64,000 nucleotides of DNA, taken from Rubellimicrobium thermophilum DSM 16684. Lineage in GTDB: Bacteria; Pseudomonadota; Alphaproteobacteria; Rhodobacterales; Rhodobacteraceae. The translations under genes and the position numbers were made by a program. The notes under the pieces are model-generated. The model made no database searches and had not been told where the DNA came from. It worked only from the letters and a program-made list of their open reading frames with translations. This document shows positions 30,121 through 39,976 of this stretch, one piece after another. The stretch is from assembly GCF_000442315.1 (NCBI RefSeq), contig NZ_KE557324.1, forward strand, positions 95,001-159,000, in the 5' to 3' direction. Within the stretch, counting starts at the first letter, position 1. Each line of letters starts with the position of its first letter.

Positions 30121-31606
30121 TCATTCGGCCCCCTCCTCAGCCGCCCCCTCTGCCGCAAGGGCATCAGCCACCGCCTGGGCAAAGGCACGGCTATCCACAG
30201 CCAGCGTGCCCCCCGCAAAGGCGCCGCCCTTGGTTTCGGGGTCGAAGAACTGACTCTCCACGGCGATAATGGCCCATCCCGCATCTGTCTGGAGCAGGAG
30301 CGGAGAGCCCGAATCGCCCCGCGTCGTGTCGCATTCGTGCAGGATCGAGTGGTCCGGGCGCACCATCGTCACGCGGCAGGCACGATGCCCGGACAGGTTT
30401 TCGCCCGTGTCCCAGGAATAGCCCGCCTGATCCACCACAAGCCCCGTGCGGCGGACCTGGGCAATCTCCTCGGCGGTGAGGACATGGACGGGCAACGCCC
30501 CGAGTACGACACCCAGATCACGGTCGATCGTGACCAGCGCCCAGTCGAATCCTTCCTCCCCTTCGGACTTGAGGTAATCGGGCGGGAAGGTCGCGGCGAC
30601 GACCCGGGCCTTGCCCTGGCGCCGGCCCTGTTGCAGCCCGGCCTCGAAGATCTGCGGCAGGGCAAGATGGCCCTCTTCGTCCAGCACGCAATGGGCGGCC
30701 GTCAGCACCGTGCGACGGCCCACCAGCGTGCCGGTGCAGCCGCCCCCGTCGGCCAGGGTCAGCAGCCCCACCGCCCGGAAGGGCAGCACGGTCGTATCCA
30801 CGAGATAGCGGTCGTCGCGGCCGAAGAAGTGATCCATCGCCTCGGCCGGGCGCAGGCGGCCCATGCAGTCGGCGGTATCGGTCAGCGCCTCGCAGCGGCC
30901 ATCGCCCTGGAACTCGGCCGAGGAGGGCTCGTTGCAGACCCCGTCAAAGGCCGTGATGCAGCTGTTGTCGCGATGGCGCAGCCAGGCGACAGGGGCGCAA
31001 TCCGTCGTGTCGGTGCCGTCGGCGCAGACGCCGGTGCCGATCCCCGGCTCGTCGCAGGCGCGATCCGAGGCCCAGCGACAGGAATCGTCGCCCCCGCGCA
31101 AAGCCCCGGCAATCGGTTGCATCCGTCCCGGCCGGGCAGGCCCCGGTGCCGCCGAAGGCCGCATCATCGCATTCCAGATCATTCGCCCATTCGCAGCTGT
31201 CCGTCCCCAGACGGGCCCGCACATCGGCAGGCAGAAGGGCGAACAGCGCCTCGAGCGCCTCGGCCCGGGTGGGGACGCCACGGCAATCCGTCGTGTCCGT
31301 GCCGTCGCGGCAGGCGGAGGAGACGCCGTCAAGGCGAGGTTCGTCGCATTCCCCGTCCAGTGCCCATTCGCAGGAATCGTCGAAGGCCCCGGAGGCGAGA
31401 ATCGCGCAATCGAAACTGTCCGTTCCGTCGGCGCAGGCGCCGGTGCCGCCGAAGCGAGCCTCATCGCATTCGTTGTCGCGGGCGTATTCGCAGGAATCGG
31501 GGCCATCCTGTGCCGCCACCGGCATGGCGGACAGGGCCATCATGAACACCGACAGCAGGGCAGGGCCGAGACGCAGAAGCGCAGGCAGGACAGGGCAGGC
31601 AGACAT
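30121..31606 (-). pseudogene. secreted trypsin-like serine protease with five Cys-rich repeats, one apparent frameshift
   Basis: About 494 aa when corrected. A signal peptide runs from 31606 (MSACPVLPALLRLGPALLSV, cut after VAA-Q). Five repeats of about 31 residues follow, each with four Cys in the pattern DSCxWAxDxECDE...GTGACxxGTDxTDC, separated by short spacers. The C-terminal half is a chymotrypsin fold: His in LTAAHCVL, Asp in DWALVTIDRD, Ser in TRGDSGSPLLL. The frame breaks inside the region of repeats 3-4 at the run of five C at 31091-31095; removing one base gives repeat 4 (DDSCRWASDRACDE) intact. The repeats may be disulfide-knotted binding or pro-domains; their function is unknown. 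Confidence 0.85.
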
Positions 31607-31782
31607 GAGGACACTCCCGCACGCCGCAACGGCGCGACGCAGCGGCAGGATGCCGGCGCGGGGCGCGTCTGTCACGGGGGTGGGGAGGGTCACGGCATGG
31701 TTCCTTCTGCGATTCGAGCGATGGAAGAAGGATACCGCGGAAAGGTTAAGATTCCGTTTACGCGAACGCCGCCCCCCAAGGA
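31607..31782. other. intergenic region upstream of protease gene
   Basis: 176 bp between the ABC permease stop and the protease start, both on the minus strand. A relatively AT-rich stretch (about 31720-31765) may be the protease promoter. No terminator hairpin is clear. Confidence 0.4.
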
Positions 31783-32738
31783 TCAGCCGATGTCCGACAC
31801 CTCGCGCCGCCGGGTGATCTGGGAGATCGTCACGGCCAGGATGAGCGCTGCGCCGTTGAAGACATTCGTGACCCAGAGCGGAATGCCCATCATGGTCAGG
31901 CCGGTGATGCCGGTGGCCAGGAAATAGACCGCAACCAGCGCCCCCCAGGGATTGAAGCGGCCGGGAATGATCGCGGTTGCCCCCAGGAAGGCGGCGGCAA
32001 AGGCCGGCAGCAGGAAGTTGAGGCCCGAATAGGGATCGGCCGAACCCAGCACACCGGCATAGAGGATCCCCGCCGCGGCTGAGAGAAGCCCGGAGACCAC
32101 CAGCGCCCCGGCCCGCACCCGGTCCACGGCGATGCCGTTGAGGCGCGCCACCTCGCGCCCGCGGCCGACGAAGAGGAGGCGCCGTCCCAGTGGCGTGAAG
32201 TCGAAGACATAGGCCATCACCAGCGCCGCCACGAGCGCATAGTAGAAGGCCAGCGGCACCCCCAGCAGGCGCGTGCCCACCACCGCCTGCACCAGCGAGG
32301 GGGCACGCCGCTGATGCTCGAGGAATTGGTCATCCACTGGACCAGACCGGAGATGAGCGAGGTCGTCCCCAGCGTGACCACCAGCGAGGGCACGCGGAAG
32401 ACCAGGATGAAGAGGGCATTCACGAGCCCCACCGCCATCCCCGACAGCAGCGCCATGACCAGAACCACCCCGATCGGCCAGCCATGCCAGACATTCAGCA
32501 CCCCGATCAGGCAGGAGGAGAGCGTCAGCGACGCCCCCACCGACAGGTCGTAGTCGCCCGCCGTCAGCGGCACGATGATCGCCATCGCCAGCAGCAGCGC
32601 CGGCGCGTAGGAGGCCAGCATGATCGAGAAATTGCCCCATCGCAGGAAGGACTGCGGCATCAGGGCTCCGAAGAAGACGATCAGCATCCCCCAGGCGAGA
32701 AGGAGGGCTGTGCGCTCGAACATCCGTCGGTAGTTCAT
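31783..32738 (-). pseudogene. sugar ABC transporter permease (CUT2 type), one apparent frameshift
   Basis: About 318 aa when corrected, BPD_transp_2 family. N-terminal half MNYRRMFERTALLLAWGML... with TAGDYDLSVGASLTLSSCL and FRVPSLVVTLGTTSLISGL. The C-terminal half has FVGRGREVARLNGIAVDRVR, AFAAAFLGATAIIPGRFN and WGALVAVYFLATGITGL. The two halves are in different frames; the break is at a run of five G (plus strand) at 32299-32303, where a single added base rejoins them. It is the last gene of the ABC operon 35538-31783, controlled by the LacI-type regulator at 35772. Confidence 0.85.
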
Positions 32739-32774
32739 GATGGGTCTTGCCTGTCTGTCCGTGATGGGGCGACC

Positions 32775-34417
32775 TCAGGCGCGAAGGCGGGCAGGGGCGC
32801 TGGCAGGCCGGGATGGGGCGGGGCGGTCCGGGTCGAGCCGGGCCGAGGCATAGCACGCCTCGGCAATTCCCGATCGGGTCAGGCGGCTGCCCGTGATCTC
32901 GGTGCAGATGCGGCCGCGGGCGAAGACAAGGACGCGGTCGCAGATCTCGGCCAGCTGTTCGGCATCGGAGCTGGCGCAGAGCACGGTCATGCCTTCGGCT
33001 GCCGCGCGGCGCAGGGCCTCGAAGATCAGCGCCCGCGTGCCCACATCGACCCCCTGGGTCGGCTCGTCGAGCAGCAGCAGGCGCGGCGTCCGGTTCATCC
33101 AGCGGGCGAGCATCACCTTCTGGGCATTGCCCCCCGACAGGGCGGCGAGCGGCAGATCGGGATCGTTGGGGCGCAGTTCGAAGCGGGTTCCCAGATCCCG
33201 CGCCTCCTGCCGCATGCGGGCCCGGCGCAGGATGCCCCGGCGCATGAAGCGATCCAGATCGGAAAGGAACATGTTCTCGGCCACGGGAAGGCTGCCGATC
33301 CCCCCCGCCCTGTTGCGGTCGCCCGGCAGCAGCGCCAGACCCTGCTCGAGCGCCCGTGCCGGCGTCATGGCCACGAGAGGCTGTTCCGCCCCGCCGTCCA
33401 GACGCAGATGCCCCCCCTTCGCCCGCCGCGCCCCGAAGAGCAGATAGGGCACCTCCTCATAGCCCGAGCCGATCAGTCCGGTCAGGCCGAGGATCTCTCC
33501 CCGGCCGATGGACAGATCGCAGGGCGGCAGCCGCGGGCCTTCGGCACCCCGGATCTCGGCCAGGGGTGGGAACCGGCGGGGTGTGCCCTGACGGGGGCCT
33601 TCGCGCCGGGCCAGCCGCCGCCCCACGATCAGTTCGACGAAATCGTCATGCCCGGCATCGCGCGTCACCAGGTGACCAGCCACCACGCCGTCGCGCAGGA
33701 CGGTGGCGCGGTCGGTGATCTCGCGCACCTCGTCGATATCGTGAGAGATGAAGACGACGCTCGATCCCGTCCGGACGATACCGCGCACCAGATCGAAGAG
33801 GCGGGCCACCCCCTCCTGCGGGAGGAAGGGCGTCGGTTCGTCCAGGATCAGCAGACCGGGCCGCCCGGTCGTGTCGCAGGCTGTGCGGATCTCCTCGAAG
33901 GCGCGGACGATGGCCAGAAGGGCGCGATCGACGGCCGACAGGCGATCCACCCGGTCCTGCGGATCGAGGGCGAGGCCGAAGCGCCCGAGCGCCTCCTGTG
34001 CGAGGCGGGTTTCCCGGCGCCAGTCGATGAAGGCCCCCCGCGCCGCGATCAGATCCGCAAGGCGGAGATTCTCGAGCACGGTCAGGCTCGGCACGAGGCC
34101 CAGGTCCTGATGCACGAAGCTCATCCCCAGCCGCCGGAAATCGCCGGGGCGCAGCGGCATCGCCACCTCTTCGCCGTTGAAGCGCATGCGTCCGCCCGGA
34201 TCGGGCGCATGGAACCCGGCCAGGATCCTGACCAGCGTGGACTTGCCCGATCCGTTCTTGCCCAGCAGGCCATGCACCTCGCCGGGGGCGACAGAGAGGG
34301 CGACGCGGTCGAGGGCGCGCGCCCCCCGAAGCTCTTGCTCAGGCCGGAGAGTTCGAGCACCGGGGGCGCCCCGGCCGGGGCAGGCGTCTCGCCGCGGAGG
34401 GGCGCGGAAGCGGCCAT
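32775..34417 (-). pseudogene. sugar ABC transporter ATP-binding protein (two domains), one apparent frameshift
   Basis: About 547 aa when corrected, RbsA/XylG/MglA-like with two fused nucleotide-binding domains. Domain 1: Walker A GKNGSGKST, Q-loop FVHQDLGLVPSLTV, Walker [21 protein letters not shown]. Domain 2: LTGLIGSGYEE, signature LSGGNAQKVMLARW, Walker B LLLLDEPTQGVDVG. The start at 34417 overlaps the binding-protein stop as ATGA. The frame is lost at the six-C run 34322-34327 (KSFGG then ARALDRVALSV); one added base repairs it. Domain 1's signature is degenerate (DRLSAVDRALLA), as is common in this family. Confidence 0.87.
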
Positions 34418-35538
34418 CAGCCGTCCAGGCCCCACAGCGCATGGAAGCCGGCGATGTAGGCATCGCCATAGCCGGTATCGAACTGGGCGGGAACGCCCGC
34501 CGTTTCGACATTGCTGCTGTCGAAGATGTAGAAGGGCACATTCAGCGCTGTGGGCGTCTCGAGACCGCACAGATCGCGCAGATGGCCGTCCACGGTCGCA
34601 TAGGCGATCCAGTCGAGGCTTTCGCCGATATCCATCGACACGACCCCTTCGCGGATGAAGTCCAGCACGAAGGGGGTGCCGTTGAAGGTCGGCACCTTGA
34701 TCGTTCCTGCCGTCCCGGTCAGGCGCAGGGCCGGGACGACGAATTGCGACATCGAATCGTAGATCGGGATGACGACGTTCACATCCGGATTGGCCTGGAT
34801 CGCCGACTGAACCGCGGGCTGGATCTTGGTCCCCCATTCGGTGACGCCGACATTGATCTCCTCGACGATCTCGCAGGTCGGGCAGTTGGCGGCCAGCGTG
34901 TCCTTGATGCCGGCCACGAGCGGATGCGTGGGGGGCACCTCGTTGGAGACGATCAGGACGATCCTCGCCTCTCCCCCGGTGTTCACGATCGACCAGTTGG
35001 CGAGGATCTGACCCACCTCGTTGAAATCGATGGTCAGCGAGGAGGAAACCAGTGGATGCTGTTCCATCGAGGGGTCGTAGAAATGCGAGGTCATGACCTT
35101 GACCCCGGCCTCGGTCGCGGCGCGCACCTGCGGATCCACCGTCGCCGGATCGATCCCCGAGATCAGGTCGATGATGTCGAAGCCTTCGCGGATCGCATAT
35201 TCGAAGCCCTGCACCCACTGGCTGGGCTGGCCCTGGTTCTCCCACTCCACGACCTCGAGGCCGACCAGCGCCCCGGCCTCCTTCATGCGGTCGATGATCC
35301 CCTTGAGGAAGGGATTGGCCGAATTGTTGGGGATGGACAGCATCCGCCGGCCTTCGGCGCAGGCGCGCGCATCGAAGGGTTCGCCCGGTGCCTCGAAGAC
35401 GGGGAGCGACTGATAGGGCGCCAGGGCTTCGGCCGCGCGTTGCAGTCCGGCCTGATCCACCTCCTGGGCGGAGGCGGGGATGGCCAGGGCCGTCAGGGCA
35501 CAGGACAGAAGCAGGGCGGCGCAGGACGGACGTGTCAT
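34417..35538 (-). CDS. sugar ABC transporter periplasmic binding protein
   Basis: 373 aa with a signal peptide (about 1-25, SAQ-EV). Peripla_BP_4 fold: MLSIPNNSANPFLKGIIDRM, DIIDLISGIDPATVD, LTIDFNEVGQILANWS, VVIPIYDSMSQFVVPALR and AYATVDGHLRDLCG. First gene of the second CUT2 operon. The ligand is unknown; the protein shows no close tie to a named sugar and the neighbouring enzymes are not sugar enzymes. It overlaps the ATPase gene by 1 bp. Confidence 0.88.
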   Translation of the reverse strand: MTRPSCAALLLSCALTALAIPASAQEVDQAGLQRAAEALAPYQSLPVFEAPGEPFDARACAEGRRMLSIPNNSANPFLKGIIDRMKEAGALVGLEVVEWENQGQPSQWVQGFEYAIREGFDIIDLISGIDPATVDPQVRAATEAGVKVMTSHFYDPSMEQHPLVSSSLTIDFNEVGQILANWSIVNTGGEARIVLIVSNEVPPTHPLVAGIKDTLAANCPTCEIVEEINVGVTEWGTKIQPAVQSAIQANPDVNVVIPIYDSMSQFVVPALRLTGTAGTIKVPTFNGTPFVLDFIREGVVSMDIGESLDWIAYATVDGHLRDLCGLETPTALNVPFYIFDSSNVETAGVPAQFDTGYGDAYIAGFHALWGLDG

Positions 35539-35597
35539 CGGTGATCCCCTGTTGGTGTTGGCGGATCCGGTTCCGACCCCCGGCCGGATCCTGTTTT

Positions 35598-35611
35598 TGA
35601 ATACGCTTTCA
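35598..35611. promoter_or_regulatory. LacI-type operator TGAATACGCTTTCA
   Basis: A 14-bp imperfect palindrome (TGAA..TTCA ends, CG in the centre) in the 233-bp divergent gap between the ABC operon and its LacI-type regulator. It shares the TGAATACG half-site with sites at 41512-41527 and 46664-46677, which supports one regulon. It lies 60 bp before the binding-protein start, near the expected promoter. Confidence 0.65.
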
Positions 35612-35771
35612 TTACTGGGGACGGGGCTCTTCTGTCAATCGGTTTTGCCGCATCGGGGCCGTGGCATGGCGACTGGACGGAAGGCGGCTTTCGCGCATTT
35701 ATGCAGCAGGAACCATCGGCTGTGTCGCCGCGGCATGGCAGGACGATGGCAGTCCAGTGTGGAGAGCGATC

Positions 35772-36798
35772 ATGAACCGGGTCCGGATCACCTCGCGCGA
35801 TGTGGCGGCGCTTGCAGGGGTCTCGCAGGCGGCGGTCTCGCGCGCCTTCACGCCCGGATCGAGCCTGGCCGAGGACAAGCGGCAGCGCATCCTCGAGGCG
35901 GCGCGCAAGCTCAACTATGTGCCCAATTCGATCGCCAGCAGCCTGACCACGCGGCGCACCAACATGGTTGCCGTCATTCTCGGCACGCTCGACAATCCCT
36001 TCTATGTCCAGGTCCTGCGCATCCTCATGGAGCGGCTTCAGGCGCAGGGGCGGCACATCCTCACCTTCTCGGTCGAGAACGGGGGCGACAGCGATGCCGC
36101 GCTGATGCGCGTGCTGCGCTATCAGGTGGACGGGATCATCCTGACCGCGGCCCAGATCTCGACCCGGATGACCAGCCTCTGCCACGACCGCGGCATCCCC
36201 ATCGTGCTGTTCAACCGCTATATCCCCGGCAGCGATGCCTCGGGCGTGCGCTGCGACAACGAGAAGGGGGGCCAGATGATGGCCGAAGCCTTTCTCGATG
36301 CCGGGCCGCAGCTTTGCCGTCATCAAGGGCGATCCCCGGGGCACCACGAGCCAGGACCGCCTCAGGGGGTTCACGCTGCGCCTGCTCGAAGCGGGGATCC
36401 CGCGGAGCCGCATCCTCGAGCTCGAGGGCGGATCGCTCTATGCCGGGGCCCATGCCGCCGTCCTGCGAGCCTTCCGCGAGGAGGGCCATCCCGTCCCCGA
36501 TGCCATCTTCGGCATCAACGACATCATGGCCATGGGCGCGATGGACGCGCTGCGGGGCGAGATGGGCCTGCGCGTGCCGCGCGATGTCATGGTCGGCGGC
36601 TTCGACGACATCGCCGAAAGCGCGCGCTGGCCCTATCGCCTGACCACCGTGCGCCAGCCGATCGAGCAGATGGCGGAAGACGCGCTGGCAATCCTCCATC
36701 TGGACGATCCCGACCGGCCCATCGAGCCCGGCATCGATCGCCGCATCCCCCCCGTCTTCGTCTGGCGCGAGACGGTGCCGCGGCAGGTCGGCCCCTGA
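35772..36798 (+). pseudogene. LacI-family regulator of the hyu/ABC regulon, one apparent frameshift
   Basis: About 341 aa when corrected. HTH at residues 6-26 (TSRDVAALAGVSQAAVSRAF), then KLNYVPNSIASSLTTRRTNMVAVILG and a Peripla_BP_3-like sensor domain (AIFGINDIMAMGAMDALRG, DVMVGGFDDIAESARWPYRLTTVRQP). The frame breaks at GGG 36302-36304 (FLDAG then RSFAVIKGDPRG); removing one G rejoins it. It is divergent from the second CUT2 operon. The same operator-like motif at several promoters from 35.6 to 46.7 kb suggests that it controls all of them. Confidence 0.87.
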
Positions 36799-36865
36799 GG
36801 CCCCGGCCTGCCGCGCCCCGGCCGCCCGGGCCGCCCGGGCCGCGCGCGGGCAGGGATGCCCGGCG

Positions 36866-37802
36866 TCAGGGCTCGTCCCCCATCTCCTGCAGGCGGCGCG
36901 CGGCCAGGATGCGGCGATCGCGCCACGCCTGCCAGAGGGGAAGGGCCTCGACCGGCATGCGACGGCAGAGTTCGGCATGGATCGCAGCGGCCTGCTGCTC
37001 GGTCCAGGGATAGGTGGTGCGGGCCTCGGCCCCCATCCGCCGCATCATCGGCCCGAGCCGCGCGACGAACCCCGCAAAGCCGTCGGCGGCATTCAGATGC
37101 GCCGTCGCGAAGGGCCCCACGGACAACCAGCGCAGAGCCAGACCCTGCGTCATCACGATGTCGATCTCCTCGGCCGTGCAGTATCCTTCGCCGACAAGAT
37201 GCATCGCCTCGGCCACCAGCGTGTATTGCAGGCGGTTGAGCAGGAAACCGGCGATCTCCCGCCGCAGCACGACCGGCCGCATGCCGAGCGATTCCATGAA
37301 GGCCCGTGTCCGTTCGACCGTATCGGCCGCGGTCTGGTCCGTCCCGCAGATTTCCACCAGCGGGATCAGGGCCGGCGGATTGACCGGATGGACGACAAGC
37401 GCCCGCTCCGGCCCTTCGATATCGCCCAGGAAGCTGCTGCCGGGCAGCGCGGAGGTGGAGGAGGCCAGGACCGCGTCCGCCGGCGCATGACGGGCGATCC
37501 CGGCAAGGACCTGACGCTTGACCGCGACAGTCCTCGCGCACGCTTTCCTGGACATGGGCGGCCCCTTCGACCGCCGCGGCCAGCGAAGGAGCGGTGTGGA
37601 TGCGCGTCATGACCGCCGCCGCCCCCTCGGCCAGATGGCCCGCGGCCCCCAGATCGTCCAGCATCCGGCGGATGGCCGTCAGGGCCCTTGCGGCCTGGGC
37701 GGGCTCGCTGTCGAAGAGCATCACCTCGTGGCCGGCGCGGGCGAAGACGACGGCCCAGGCGCTGCCGACCATGCCGGTGCCGATACAGGCGATGCGTGCC
37801 AT
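36866..37802 (-). pseudogene. 3-hydroxyacyl-CoA dehydrogenase-like (L-gulonate/carnitine dehydrogenase type), one apparent frameshift
   Basis: About 311 aa when corrected. Rossmann N terminus IACIGTGMVGSAWAVVFARAG, then VQESVREDVAVKRQVL, ASSTSALPGS (catalytic Ser), VVHPVNPPALIPLVEI (catalytic His) and FLLNRLQYTLVAEAMHLVGEG. The stand-alone two-domain form without hydratase points to the gulonate/carnitine-type hydroxy-acid dehydrogenases, not classical beta-oxidation. The frame breaks near 37528-37532; deletion of one base rejoins it. Last gene of the minus-strand operon that starts with the LeuC-like gene; it likely oxidises a 3-hydroxy acid intermediate. Confidence 0.82.
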
Positions 37803-37817
37803 TTCCGTCCTCTCCCT

Positions 37818-38690
37818 TCAGGTGCCGTCGGTCCTCGCCCAGCGGCGTTCGAATTCCCACACCGCCGGAAAGCCGATCAGGCGGTTGAATTCGGCAAAGG
37901 AGAACAGGGGCAGGCGCGGCGAATCGGAGGTGCCCTCCTCCTTCAGCACGGTCAGGGCATTCTCGATCGCCCGGGCGGCGGCCAGTCCCGTGATCGAAGG
38001 ATAGATGGCCATGGCATAGCCCATGGCCTGCAGTTCGGTCGCACTGCGGATCGGTGTGCGGCCGCCATCGGCCATGTTGGCCATCATCGGCCGGGGGATG
38101 CGGCGGCAGGCTTCGCGCATTTCCTGCTCGCTCTCGAGCGCCTCGAGAAAGACGATGTCGGCCCCCGCTTCGGCATAGGCCAGGCCGCGCCGGACGGCGC
38201 CCTCGAAGCCTTCGGCCTGGCGCGCATCGGTGCGGGCGATGATCAGCGTGTCCGGGTTGCGGCGCGCCTCGCAGGCGACCTGCACCTTCTCGACCATGTC
38301 GCGCAGGGCGATCAGCCGCTTGAAGGGCGTGTGCCCGCATTTCTTGGGAAAGTCCTGATCCTCGATCTGGATCGCGACGGCGCCGGCGGCCTCGTAGCCC
38401 TGCACGGTATGATGGACATTCAGCAGCCCGCCATAGCCGGTATCGGCATCGGCGATCACCCCCGCCTCGACGGTCCGCGCCAGCGTCGCCACGCGGTCCA
38501 GCATCTGGGTATAGGTCGCAAGGCCCGCATCGGGCAGACCATGGGCGGAGGCCGTGGTCCAGTAGCCGGAGGCATAGACGAAATCGAAGCCGACGCGATT
38601 GGCGATGACGGCCGCGATCATGTCGTGCAGGCCGGGGGCGGCGACGAAGCGGCCGGCCTCGAGGGCGGCGCGAAGGCTCTTTCTGGCCAA
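37818..38690 (-). CDS. isocitrate lyase/PEP mutase-family C-C lyase
   Basis: 290 aa. Core motifs: DADTGYG (81-87, metal site), IEDQ (109-112) and the catalytic loop KKCGH (116-120, Cys118), then ARTDA and EAGADIVFLEAL. KKCGH is the mark of true lyases (methylisocitrate, dimethylmalate, oxaloacetate types) rather than phosphonate mutases. Beside a LeuCD-like hydro-lyase it most resembles the dimethylmalate or citramalate/methylmalate cleavage logic, giving pyruvate plus a short acid. The exact substrate is unknown. It starts 4 bp after the amidase gene stop. Confidence 0.85.
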   Translation of the reverse strand: MARKSLRAALEAGRFVAAPGLHDMIAAVIANRVGFDFVYASGYWTTASAHGLPDAGLATYTQMLDRVATLARTVEAGVIADADTGYGGLLNVHHTVQGYEAAGAVAIQIEDQDFPKKCGHTPFKRLIALRDMVEKVQVACEARRNPDTLIIARTDARQAEGFEGAVRRGLAYAEAGADIVFLEALESEQEMREACRRIPRPMMANMADGGRTPIRSATELQAMGYAMAIYPSITGLAAARAIENALTVLKEEGTSDSPRLPLFSFAEFNRLIGFPAVWEFERRWARTDGT

Positions 38691-38694
38691 GGGA

Positions 38695-39321
38695 TCAGTC
38701 CTTCAGGGATTGGAAATAGGCGAGGGTTTCGGCCTCGGAGACGACGTCGCCGTATTTGGCGTCCATGTCGAAGAGATTGGCTTCGTGCGGGGCGGGGTGG
38801 CGGTCGCCCACGGCCTCGCGCGGGATGATCGGGATGAAGCCATGGGCATTCGCATCCACGCAGGAGGCGCGGATGCAGCCCGAGGTGCTCACCCCCGTCA
38901 GGATCACCGTGTCCACGCCCCAGCAGGTCAGCGTGGCCGCCAGCGAAGTGCCGAAGAAGGCGCTGGCATGCTGCTTGGCGACGACGAGTTCGTCTTCGGC
39001 GGGCCGCAGGCCGGGGGCCCAGTCGCCCATCGGATTGCCGCGCAGGAAATGGCGCAGGGGCAGGGCCTTCTGGAAGAAGCGCCCGCCATCCAGCGCATGG
39101 GGGTGGTAGACGACATGGGTATGGACCACCGGCACGCCGGCCTGACGCGCCGCCGCGCGCAGGCGCAGGGCAGAGGCCAGGGCCTCTTCGCAGCCGGCAT
39201 AGAGATCGCAGGCGGGATCAAAATAGGCGCGGACCAGATCGATCAGCAGCAGGGCCGGCCTGCGGCCGAAGCCCAGGCGTCCCCCATAGGCGCGGCGGTA
39301 GTTCTCCTGGAGGTCATCCAT
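38695..39321 (-). CDS. isochorismatase-family amidohydrolase (carbamoylsarcosine/maleamate amidase-like)
   Basis: 208 aa cysteine hydrolase. The catalytic triad is Asp in LLIDLVRAYFD, Lys in VVAKQHASAF and Cys in GVSTSGCIRASC. The pattern GCIRASCVDANAHGFIPIIPREAVGDR fits N-carbamoylsarcosine amidase and maleamate amidohydrolase (NicF) relatives. It overlaps the LeuD-like gene by 8 bp and precedes the lyase gene. Likely role: release of ammonia from a half-amide made by the HyuAB enzyme. Confidence 0.87.
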   Translation of the reverse strand: MDDLQENYRRAYGGRLGFGRRPALLLIDLVRAYFDPACDLYAGCEEALASALRLRAAARQAGVPVVHTHVVYHPHALDGGRFFQKALPLRHFLRGNPMGDWAPGLRPAEDELVVAKQHASAFFGTSLAATLTCWGVDTVILTGVSTSGCIRASCVDANAHGFIPIIPREAVGDRHPAPHEANLFDMDAKYGDVVSEAETLAYFQSLKD

Positions 39322-39973
39322 TGGCCGGGGTCTCCGTCAGATCGTCGAAATGGGAGAGCTGTTCGCGGGTCAGGAACAGCCAGGGGCGCTGCGCGCGCTG
39401 GCGCGCCTCGAAGGCGCCGATGGCGTCCGCGTCCTCGCGCAGCAGCAGGGCGATCTCGTCGAGGCCCTCCAGCAGGGCCTGCCGGCGATGGGGCTCGATG
39501 GCAAAGCCGATCCGTTCCCCGCCGGCCAGGCGGATCGTCTGGGCGGGCAGGTCCACGACCAGGGGGCGGGCGGCCTCGGCCTCGGCCAGGATGCGGGCAT
39601 GATCGGCCGGAGGCAGGGTCACGGGCAGCAGCCCGTTTCGGAAGCAGTTGGCGTGGAAGATCTCGCCGAAGCTCGGGGCGATGATGCAGCGGATGCCGAA
39701 ATCCGCCAGGGCCCAGACGGCCTGTTCGCGGCTTGATCCGATGCCGAAATCCGGCCCCGTGACGAGGATGCGTGCCCGGTCATGGGGCGGACGGTCGAGC
39801 ACGAAGGGCGGGCTGCCCGGGGGGCGGGCATGGCGGCGTTCATGAAAGAGGTGCCGGCCCAGCCCCGCCCTGTCCAGCAGCAGCAGGAAGCGCGCGGGAA
39901 AGATGACATCCGTATCGATTCCGGCCTCGGGCAGGGGGGCGGCGACCGATTCGAGCGTGACGAAGGGTTCCAT
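39314..39973 (-). CDS. LeuD-like small subunit of an aconitase-family hydro-lyase
   Basis: 219 aa swivel domain. GIDTDVIFPARF near the N terminus, FGIGSSREQAVWALADFGIRCIIAPSFGEIFHANCFRNGLLPV is the substrate-binding core of LeuD-type subunits. Its partner LeuC-like subunit is encoded 3 bp upstream. The setting (amidase, lyase, hydantoinase) argues for a catabolic maleate, methylmaleate or dimethylmaleate hydratase rather than leucine synthesis; no leuA or leuB is nearby. Confidence 0.85.
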   Translation of the reverse strand: MEPFVTLESVAAPLPEAGIDTDVIFPARFLLLLDRAGLGRHLFHERRHARPPGSPPFVLDRPPHDRARILVTGPDFGIGSSREQAVWALADFGIRCIIAPSFGEIFHANCFRNGLLPVTLPPADHARILAEAEAARPLVVDLPAQTIRLAGGERIGFAIEPHRRQALLEGLDEIALLLREDADAIGAFEARQRAQRPWLFLTREQLSHFDDLTETPANG

Positions 39974-39976
39974 GGG

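Noticed and set aside
34121-35245. Separate protein overlapping the ATPase and binding-protein genes
   Set aside because: It is a chance frame opened by the single-base shift in the ATPase gene.
36799-36865. Terminator between the LacI-type gene and the 3-HAD-like gene
   Set aside because: The gap is a run of GGCCGCCCGGG repeats that can pair in many ways, with no T-tract; no single hairpin is convincing.
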